Source: Sporomusa sp.
GTDB lineage: Bacteria > Bacillota_C > Negativicutes > Sporomusales > Sporomusaceae
DNA length: 6,417 nucleotides
Reading direction: 5' to 3'
Assembly (NCBI GenBank): GCA_029256645.1
Contig: JAQSXM010000206.1
Location: forward strand, 1 to 6,417
Notes under the pieces: generated by a model
Told to the model about the DNA's origin: nothing
What the model saw: only the letters and a program-made list of their open reading frames with translations
Databases searched by the model: none
Shown: piece after piece, positions 1-4,769 of the stretch
Layout of the letters: every line of letters begins with the position of its first letter
How positions within the stretch are numbered: position 1 is the first letter of the stretch
Made by a program: the position numbers and the translations under genes

Positions 1-1
1 A

Positions 2-367
2 AAAGCCGTATCCCTGGATACAGCCTTACAGCAACCGTTAGTCCTGTATAACACGCAATATGTAACCAATTGTGGCCTGTCGGAGCTATTGAGCAAACAC
101 AGCCCCTTAAAAATTGCTTATCGTTTTGATGATTTTAAAATAATAGAAACCGTTGTAGCGTCAAGCACCTGCATTGCGTTTGCCCCCAAATTTATGACTG
201 AGTATTATCTTCAAACAGGTTCTATTATCCCCATACCCATTAAGGATAACCCGGTAAAAGCCTCGTTTGTCATTATCTGGACCCGCAGTCACCATCTGTC
301 ACTTGTTGAAAAAGAGTTTATCAACACCGTAAAATCATTGTGCTCGATGTGCGAGTTTGTAACGTGA
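2..367 (+). CDS. LysR-family transcriptional regulator, C-terminal fragment (5' end outside window)
   Basis: The frame is open from the left edge and gives about 121 residues ending at a TGA at 365-367. The visible part matches the distal half of a LysR substrate-binding domain. It has a PLVLYN strand, then a VVASSTCIAFAPKFM segment that corresponds to the usual 'V..G.GIA.LP' helix start, then 'LQTGSIIPIPI' (the 'l..g.Lv.lpl' strand), and a final 'HHLSLVEKEFINTVK' helix like the family's 'lS...r.F...l' ending. The DNA-binding helix-turn-helix and part of the effector domain lie upstream, outside the window. A TTG at 89 could be mistaken for a start, but the same frame continues upstream with family-like sequence. 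LysR regulators usually lie divergent from a target; this one converges on the EamA gene, so its target may lie to the left or be the tau-like operon in trans. The effector is unknown. Confidence 0.82.
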   Translation, partial: KAVSLDTALQQPLVLYNTQYVTNCGLSELLSKHSPLKIAYRFDDFKIIETVVASSTCIAFAPKFMTEYYLQTGSIIPIPIKDNPVKASFVIIWTRSHHLSLVEKEFINTVKSLCSMCEFVT

Positions 368-1336
368 TTTTTCAGGATTACTGACAACAAACAGGGTACC
401 TATTGTAATGATGACAGCACCAAGAAATAAGGCAATCGTTACCTGTAAGCCGGAAAACAGCCATTCAAAGAAGATTGCCCATAAAATATAGGTAATATTA
501 AGACTCATCGCCCTGCCGACGCCGATTAGGTGCATGGCCCGGTACCACATCAGATATGATCCTGCACCAGCCAGGGCGGTTACTGCTATATACCAAAAAG
601 CTTTAGCCGTAAGGGCCTCAATGAGAACCTGATAGGGTGCCTCGCCCAGCAAGGGAAAGATCACAATCAGGAATACAAGAAACGAGGCTGCCTTACGAAT
701 GCCAACAGCAATATCCGGGTCAATGGTATGCATGCCGTAAGTGGAGATCACCCCCTCTAACGCCCAGCCAATCGCGGCCAGCATCGAGAATCCGATTCCC
801 AGATAAAAAGCAGGGACATTGCCTGCTGGTGGCATGTATCCGATCATACCGGCACCAAGCATTGATAACAATATCCCGACCCAAGTACGCAGCGGTATCC
901 TTTCTTTAAGGAAGATTGCCCCCAGAATAGCCCCTATTGCCGGATAAGCGGCCGTAATGGCGGCTGCACAGCCGGCACCGGCTAAGTGAATACCCAGCAA
1001 ATTTGCGGACATCCCGACAGGCCCGCCCATAATACCGGCCAGTACCACGATCCCGGCCTTTTTTGTCTGCATCACCCGGCGGTATTCCTGCCAGCCGCCA
1101 TTCACAAGGTTCGTAAGAAGCACCCACAAACCGGCAAAGCCATCATGGATACAAGCTCCCACCAAAACAACGGTAAGGGGGCTTATATGATTTGAGAATG
1201 GCTCCATGGTTAGGTTTATCCCCATAAGTACCCCGTCCAATCCCCACAATACCCCGGCAGCCAGCCCCAGCCACAACCCTTTTTTAGCAAGTGCCCCGTT
1301 ACTTGCCTGTACAGCCGGGGCGATTCTTATATCCAT
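335..1336 (-). CDS. DMT-superfamily transporter with two EamA domains
   Basis: This 333-residue protein is an inner-membrane carrier with about ten predicted hydrophobic segments arranged as two EamA repeats. Repeat one starts at 'GLWLGLAAGVLWGLDGV' and ends at 'AAYPAIGAILGAIFLKERI..WVGILLSMLGAGMIGY', the typical EamA closing pair with the charged KER loop. Repeat two runs from 'YLGIGFSMLAAIGWALEGV' to 'ALFLGAVIITIGTLFVV'. The family exports or exchanges metabolites, amino acids, nucleotide sugars or drugs; the substrate here cannot be read from sequence. The start chosen is ATG at 1336, preceded by GGAG with 6 nt spacing; a GTG at 1348 would add four residues but has a poorer ribosome site. 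It follows the ATPase gene by 23 nt, so it is probably the last gene of the tau-like operon and may handle a related compound. Its last ten codons overlap the LysR gene on the other strand, and no terminator is seen in the overlap. Confidence 0.88.
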   Translation of the reverse strand: MDIRIAPAVQASNGALAKKGLWLGLAAGVLWGLDGVLMGINLTMEPFSNHISPLTVVLVGACIHDGFAGLWVLLTNLVNGGWQEYRRVMQTKKAGIVVLAGIMGGPVGMSANLLGIHLAGAGCAAAITAAYPAIGAILGAIFLKERIPLRTWVGILLSMLGAGMIGYMPPAGNVPAFYLGIGFSMLAAIGWALEGVISTYGMHTIDPDIAVGIRKAASFLVFLIVIFPLLGEAPYQVLIEALTAKAFWYIAVTALAGAGSYLMWYRAMHLIGVGRAMSLNITYILWAIFFEWLFSGLQVTIALFLGAVIITIGTLFVVSNPEKSRYKLAHRAQ

Positions 1337-1359
1337 TGTTTTCTCCACTCTCTGCCAGG

Positions 1360-2175
1360 TCAGCTGTGTATCTGCCCAATTAAATACTGGCGCATATCAT
1401 TAAACTCCTTTGAGGATCGCAGCCAGCTGAACGAATGCTCCGGCCGGCGCAGCAGCGGATTGGGAAAATCCTTCACGATACGACCGGGATTAGGGTGCAT
1501 AATGATAATCCGCCTAGCCAGCAACAATGCTTCGTCTACATCATGGGTAATAAACAACAGGCATTTACGTGTCTTTTGCCAAATATCATACAGATTTTTT
1601 TGCATCGTCTCTCGGGTGAAGGCATCCAGTGCACTGAATGGTTCATCCAGTAAGATCATCCGGGGATCTGTGGCAAGCGTCCGGGCAATGGCCGCCCGCT
1701 GCTTCATCCCCCCTGACAGCTGAAACGGCAGAAGCTTGGCAAAGCCTTCCAGGCCAACCAGCTGGAGATAATGTTCAACCAGCTCCTTACGCTTCTCTTT
1801 GCCCACCTGTTTCATTTTTAACCCGAATTCAATATTCTTCTCAATACTTAACCACGGAAACAGGTTGGGATGCTGAAAGACTACCCCCACCTGCGGGTCC
1901 GGCTTGGTATGTATTTTACCGTCCACGGTAATCGTACCGGTTGTCGGTTTTAGATACCCGGCAATAATATTAAGCAAAGAAGACTTGCCGCAGCCTGACG
2001 GCCCCAGCATACAAACAAAATCATCCCCGGTTAGCTCCAGGCTGATGCCTTCCAATGCCTGAATATCTGCTGCAGCCTGAGAGTATCGCAAGCTAATGCC
2101 ATCCAGCTGAATCACCGGCAGCTCGGCTAAAAAATCATGTGTACCCTGCAGTAGACTTTGCTCATTGCAAGACAT
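1360..2175 (-). CDS. tauB: Taurine/sulfonate-type ABC transporter ATP-binding protein
   Basis: The 271-residue cytoplasmic ATPase powers the importer. All nucleotide-binding motifs are intact: Walker A GPSGCGKSS (residues 58-66), Q-loop VVFQHPNLFPW with Gln101, signature LSGGMKQR (153-160), Walker B MILLDEP (173-179) with catalytic Glu178, D-loop SALDA, and switch His211 in FITHDVDEA. 'LDEPFSALDAFTRETMQ' and the C-terminal 'SKEFNDMRQYLIGQI' are typical of the nitrate/sulfonate/taurine subfamily, and the tail resembles TauB ('PQFIAMREYVL' in the E. coli protein, from memory). The N-terminus is about 20 residues longer than E. coli TauB. The ATG at 2175 has a near-perfect AGGAGG site 7 nt upstream, and the binding-protein stop codon (TAG, 2187-2189) overlaps that site, so translation is probably coupled. 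SsuB is a close alternative name; substrate specificity rests mainly on the binding protein. Confidence 0.9.
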   Translation of the reverse strand: MSCNEQSLLQGTHDFLAELPVIQLDGISLRYSQAAADIQALEGISLELTGDDFVCMLGPSGCGKSSLLNIIAGYLKPTTGTITVDGKIHTKPDPQVGVVFQHPNLFPWLSIEKNIEFGLKMKQVGKEKRKELVEHYLQLVGLEGFAKLLPFQLSGGMKQRAAIARTLATDPRMILLDEPFSALDAFTRETMQKNLYDIWQKTRKCLLFITHDVDEALLLARRIIIMHPNPGRIVKDFPNPLLRRPEHSFSWLRSSKEFNDMRQYLIGQIHS

Positions 2176-2189
2176 CGTAATCCCTCCTA
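2176..2189 (-). promoter_or_regulatory. Ribosome binding site overlapping the upstream stop codon
   Basis: On the minus strand the sequence reads TAGGAGGGATTACG before the ATG at 2175. AGGAGG lies 7 nt from the start, and its first base pair is shared with the TAG stop of the binding-protein gene. This fixes the ATPase start and supports translational coupling of the two genes. Confidence 0.75.
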
Positions 2190-3245
2190 TTTTTTCCCCT
2201 CATACAGATCATTGCGAATAGCCTTTTGGTATACCGTTAAGTCAGGAGCACTTGTGATTGTTTTTTGTTCAACCAGAAAATCGGCTGTACTCTTTAACAA
2301 TTTCGCAAATTCACCAGGCTGGCCGGGCGTTCCGAAATACTTAGCCTCGGTTTGCTGGGAAGCATCCAAAACAATAATCTCATTCATAGCTTTCAGGCTG
2401 TCTTCTGCCGATAACCCTAATTCTTTCGACAAGGCTTTGGCCGACTCTTGCGGATGGTCCCGGTAATAGTGCACGGCTTCATCAAGTACGGCAATATAGC
2501 CTTTTACAACATGGGGGTATTGCTTGACAAACTCACTGTAGACAATACCAAACTCGCCTGTTAATCCCCCTTTATCAGCTACATCTTTAGAGGTAATAAT
2601 GACTTTGCCGCCACCGGCGATCAACTGGGCCTGTGTCGGCTGCCAAACATAACCGCCGGCAATATCGCCTCTGTGCCAGGCTGCCAATAAATCCGGCATT
2701 TGCATATCCAGTATCGTTATCTCTGCAGGGTTAACCCCTTGCTGTTTCAATGCAGTTAATAGACTAAAATGAGATGTAGACCCAAAGGCTGTGGCAATCT
2801 TCTTCCCTTTTAGGTCCTGGAGACTGTTAATCCCGGCATCTTTTTTGACCACCAGTGCTTCACTCACACCGATTACATCATGTAAATAATACACCTGGTA
2901 TGGCAGCCCTTTGGCAATACCGGCAGTACCCGGTGGTGTGCCAATTAACCCAAAATCAATGGAGCCGCTGGCAATCGCTGTATTGATATCCCGCCCTGAG
3001 TCGAACTTCAGCCACGAAATTTTAACCTCCGGGAACTTCTTCTCTGCCAACCCCAGCGCTTTAGCAAGCAATTCACCATTCGGGCTCACCTGATAGCCAA
3101 TGCGGATCTCTTTAGGCAAGGCCTCCTTGCCTGCTGGTGCTGCAGCCTGTTTGTTATCACCGCTGTTTGAGCAACCGGCAAGCAGCAGCAGGGTCCCTGC
3201 CAACATTAGAATCAACAAACTTTGCAATCTTTTTTTTATACTCAT
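2187..3245 (-). CDS. tauA: Taurine/sulfonate-type ABC transporter substrate-binding lipoprotein
   Basis: This periplasmic-binding-protein-fold lipoprotein captures the substrate outside the membrane for the TauC/TauB-like pair. The N-terminus has lysines and arginine (KKR), a hydrophobic core and a lipobox LAGC; the Cys, 25 residues from the chosen start, would be lipidated. A low-complexity linker (NKQAAAPAGK) follows. The mature part reads IRIGYQ, 'GSIDFGLIGTPPG', 'GKKIATAFGSTSHFSLLTAL' and 'LLAAWHRGDIAGGYVWQP'. The last two blocks closely match TauA-type proteins ('STxHYSLLAAL' and 'AAWQRGDIDGAYVW' in E. coli TauA, from memory), which favours taurine or a similar short sulfonate over nitrate or thiamine precursors. 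Length (about 352 residues) is normal for the family. ATG 3245 is preferred over GTG 3251 because AGGA lies 8 nt upstream. It is the middle gene of the three importer genes, about 48 nt after the permease. The exact ligand is not proven by sequence. Confidence 0.9.
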   Translation of the reverse strand: MSIKKRLQSLLILMLAGTLLLLAGCSNSGDNKQAAAPAGKEALPKEIRIGYQVSPNGELLAKALGLAEKKFPEVKISWLKFDSGRDINTAIASGSIDFGLIGTPPGTAGIAKGLPYQVYYLHDVIGVSEALVVKKDAGINSLQDLKGKKIATAFGSTSHFSLLTALKQQGVNPAEITILDMQMPDLLAAWHRGDIAGGYVWQPTQAQLIAGGGKVIITSKDVADKGGLTGEFGIVYSEFVKQYPHVVKGYIAVLDEAVHYYRDHPQESAKALSKELGLSAEDSLKAMNEIIVLDASQQTEAKYFGTPGQPGEFAKLLKSTADFLVEQKTITSAPDLTVYQKAIRNDLYEGKK

Positions 3246-3260
3246 AACCACTTTCCTTTC

Positions 3261-3273
3261 CAGCTTAACGCTG
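3261..3273 (-). other. Small intercistronic stem-loop between tauC-like and tauA-like genes
   Basis: CAGC-GTTAA-GCTG forms a 4-bp stem with a 5-nt loop, just upstream of the binding-protein ribosome site. It is too weak and lacks a T-run to be a terminator. It could mark an mRNA-processing point that raises binding-protein yield relative to the membrane subunit, but it may be chance. Confidence 0.2.
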
Positions 3274-3293
3274 AGACAAATAATAATATAAAC

Positions 3294-4106
3294 TTATTCC
3301 TTACCAACCCATGGTGAAGTACGCCGCAACACCGCACGGATGCAACTGTCCAACAGGATGGCTATCACCCCCATTATGATAATCCCCACGTAAATAATGT
3401 CATTGCGCAGAAACTTGCTGGCATCCAGCACCATCCAGCCAACCCCTGAAATAGCGGCTACCATCTCAGCGGCTACCAGGGTTGAATACGCCACGCCGAC
3501 CGAGGTGCGTAACCCTGTCAGCAAATCTGGCAAACACGATGGAAAAACGACATAAACAAGCAAGCGCCAATTAGAGGCCCCCAGCGATTTCGCCACATTA
3601 ATGCGATCCCCCGGTATACACTGCACGCTATATACCCCGGCAATAAACAGTGGTGGGAAGGCGCTTAAGAACAAGAGCGCCACCTTGGAAACATCGGTAA
3701 TGCCAAACCATAACACCAACAGGGTATAATACGCCAGCGGCGGCAGCGGGCGGTAAAACTCAATAAAGGGATCAAATAATGCCATCAGCAGCCGTGAACT
3801 GCCGCAAAGAATCCCCAGCGGTATCGCTGTCGCCAAAGCCAGCACCAGCGCCAGAAACAGCCGCTGCATGCTTGCCAGGATATGATAGTACAGGCTCTGG
3901 CCTTTGTAGCCTTCCCGGAGAATATCGGTAAAAGCGGCCCACACCAGCTCCGGCGACGGTACAAAAATCGGATTAAACAGCTGAAACCGGCTGCCTATTT
4001 CCCAAAATCCGAAAGCAACTACTACAGCAGCAATAGATACACCTTTATATAGCCACTCCTGCGGCAATATCAGCTTGTTTCTCAGTGAAGCCTTGTTTCT
4101 CTGCAT
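3294..4106 (-). CDS. tauC: Taurine/sulfonate-type ABC transporter permease
   Basis: This integral membrane subunit of the importer has about six hydrophobic segments in 270 residues, the normal TauC/SsuC length. A first helix (SIAAVVVAFGFWEIGS) is followed by 'LFNPIFVPSPELVW', the 'LPPP..V' element typical of the group. 'EFYRPLPPLAYYTLLVLWFGITDVSK' matches the conserved RP.PPLAW...LVIWFG stretch. The EAA coupling loop is 'INVAKSLGASNWRLLVYVVFPSCLPDLLTGLR', and 'AYSTLVAAEMVAAISGVGWMV' follows. The tail 'LRRTSPWVGKE' resembles the E. coli TauC ending. The start is uncertain: ATG 4106 has AAGGGA about 10 nt upstream and an AAGAGG directly abutting it, while an in-frame TTG at 4127 would add seven residues with no clear ribosome site. 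It is the first gene of the importer operon, unlike the A-B-C order of E. coli, and lies just after an intrinsic terminator structure. Confidence 0.9.
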   Translation of the reverse strand: MQRNKASLRNKLILPQEWLYKGVSIAAVVVAFGFWEIGSRFQLFNPIFVPSPELVWAAFTDILREGYKGQSLYYHILASMQRLFLALVLALATAIPLGILCGSSRLLMALFDPFIEFYRPLPPLAYYTLLVLWFGITDVSKVALLFLSAFPPLFIAGVYSVQCIPGDRINVAKSLGASNWRLLVYVVFPSCLPDLLTGLRTSVGVAYSTLVAAEMVAAISGVGWMVLDASKFLRNDIIYVGIIIMGVIAILLDSCIRAVLRRTSPWVGKE

Positions 4107-4110
4107 CCTC

Positions 4111-4182
4111 TTACCATCCCTTATCAAAGCTTTGCTCAGGCTGACCAGTAACCGGAGTACAAATAGAAAAGGCCTTCAACAT
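4111..4182 (-). CDS. Possible 23-residue leader peptide upstream of tauC-like gene
   Basis: An ATG at 4182 opens a 23-codon frame that begins MLKAFSICTPV and ends SFDKGW at a TAA (4113-4111). Only GAGG separates this stop from the permease ATG at 4106, an arrangement that would suit translational coupling. The start codon lies in the descending arm of the terminator hairpin and the T-run falls inside the frame, so it could be translated only on read-through transcripts. Its own ribosome site is weak (AGAG about 7-8 nt upstream). The codons contain no run of one amino acid as in classical attenuation peptides; there is a single Cys (TGT). It may be chance: frames this short are common. I do not recognise it as a known protein. 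Confidence 0.25.
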   Translation of the reverse strand: MLKAFSICTPVTGQPEQSFDKGW

Positions 4183-4228
4183 ATTGCACTCTGCACAATA
4201 TAAGAAGGCCTCTGGTTATCCAGTCAGC
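4140..4228 (-). repeat. 89-bp imperfect palindrome enclosing the terminator hairpin
   Basis: The outer arms are 4140-4157 and 4210-4228. The reverse complement of the first (CTCCGGTTACTGGTCAGC) aligns to the second (CTCTGGTTATCCAGTCAGC) with one extra base and a few changes, most of which keep G-U pairing in RNA. Inside lie the 7-bp GGCCTTC/GAAGGCC stem and a 6-bp ATATTG/CAATAT stem. The structure is asymmetric because the T-run region (4158-4170) is unpaired on one side. It could be one extended RNA fold of the leader or a palindromic interspersed element; a single copy cannot decide. Confidence 0.55.
4161..4213 (-). terminator. Intrinsic (rho-independent) terminator, possibly an attenuator
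   Basis: Reading the minus strand, GGCCTTC (4210-4204) pairs perfectly with GAAGGCC (4177-4171) and extends by A-T/G-T pairs at its base. An inner ATATTG/CAATAT stem (4201-4196 with 4186-4181) caps it with a 9-nt loop, and the 3' arm is followed directly by TTTTCTATTT (4170-4161). There is no T-run on the other strand side, so it acts in the minus direction. It could end the phosphatase-thioredoxin transcript. Because a candidate promoter lies before it and I see none convincing between it and the permease start, it may also control read-through into the importer operon. Confidence 0.72.
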
Positions 4229-4257
4229 TTACTTATGATTTTTTTATAATTATATCT

Positions 4258-4286
4258 AAAATACACCTTTTCCTGTCAGCCGTCAA
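4258..4286 (-). promoter_or_regulatory. Candidate sigma-70/sigma-A promoter ahead of the tau-like operon leader
   Basis: The minus strand shows TTGACG (4286-4281), a 17-nt spacer and TATTTT (4263-4258). A second possibility in the same place is CTGACA (4279-4274) with 19 nt to a perfect TATAAT (4254-4249). Either would start RNA near 4240-4252 in an A/T-rich stretch, giving a leader of roughly 140 nt that contains the terminator before the permease start. The call rests on box matches and position only. Confidence 0.4.
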
Positions 4287-4330
4287 CAGGTTGCCTCCCG
4301 TATTCCGGGTCAGACCTCTGGCTGGCGCAA

Positions 4331-4720
4331 TCAACAGGAGCAGCACCCTGTACAATCGCTATGGATCACTTCCTTTTTGCCGGTTTCAGCAGCTGCACAC
4401 CCTGTGTCCAGTACCCGGTCAATCACAGCAACTAATACCTCCTTGGGATGCACCCCGCCGATCCGTTCCCGCACCTCACCCTTGTTAAAAAGCAGTAAAT
4501 GAGGTATCCCCTGTAACCGGAAGCGTTGGAACAGTGGTTTATATTTATCCACGTCTACCCAGCATACATTTAGTCTATGGGCATTCTCGTCAGCAATGTC
4601 AAGGATAACAGGGGCTAACTCCTTGCATATCTTGCAGCGTTTTGATCCGAAAAAAACCAGCGCCGGCAGACTGCTGTCAAACGTAAATTCATCGAAGTTC
4701 TCTTCAGTAACCTTCGTCAT
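4331..4720 (-). CDS. Thioredoxin-fold protein with CKIC active site and Cys-rich C-terminal tail
   Basis: This is a cytoplasmic thiol-redox protein of about 129 residues with no signal peptide. The thioredoxin order is clear: 'TEENFDEFTFDSSLPALVFFGSKRCKICKELAPVI' carries the beta strand and CxxC active site at the start of helix 2, followed by 'VCWVDVDKYKPLFQRFRLQGIPHLLLFNKGE' with the cis-proline (IP). The usual WCGPC is replaced by RCKIC, so redox potential or partner is likely to differ from housekeeping thioredoxin. After the final helix ('VLVAVIDRVLD') there is an extension ending DCTGCCSC, with four Cys in seven residues plus an earlier Cys. ATG 4720 is preferred because GAGG lies 7 nt upstream; an in-frame ATG at 4735 would add five residues. 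It follows the phosphatase-like gene by about 50 nt and is probably co-transcribed with it. The specific partner is unknown. Confidence 0.85.
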   Translation of the reverse strand: MTKVTEENFDEFTFDSSLPALVFFGSKRCKICKELAPVILDIADENAHRLNVCWVDVDKYKPLFQRFRLQGIPHLLLFNKGEVRERIGGVHPKEVLVAVIDRVLDTGCAAAETGKKEVIHSDCTGCCSC

Positions 4721-4769
4721 TACATTTCCTCGCATAAAAATGTCTCATCCTCTTTTAGTCTATATACTA

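Noticed and set aside
637..1403. Plus-strand and alternate-frame ORFs inside the EamA gene
   Set aside because: They lie antisense or out of frame to a convincing membrane protein, show no recognisable motifs and have no ribosome sites.
1435..2466. Plus-strand ORFs opposite the ATPase and binding-protein genes
   Set aside because: They are shadows of genes with complete, conserved motifs on the minus strand.
4297..4309. CCCG/CGGG stem-loop as a terminator after the thioredoxin-like gene
   Set aside because: The stem is only 4 bp and no T-run follows on either strand; the hairpin at 4161-4213 is a far better terminator.
4312..4333. TGA after CTGCCSC as a selenocysteine codon extending the thioredoxin-like protein by six residues to the next TGA
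   Set aside because: The only nearby hairpin (CCCG-GAATA-CGGG, 4297-4309) is short and lacks the usual SECIS loop features, and the added residues (LRQPEV) resemble nothing in the family. A plain stop is simpler.
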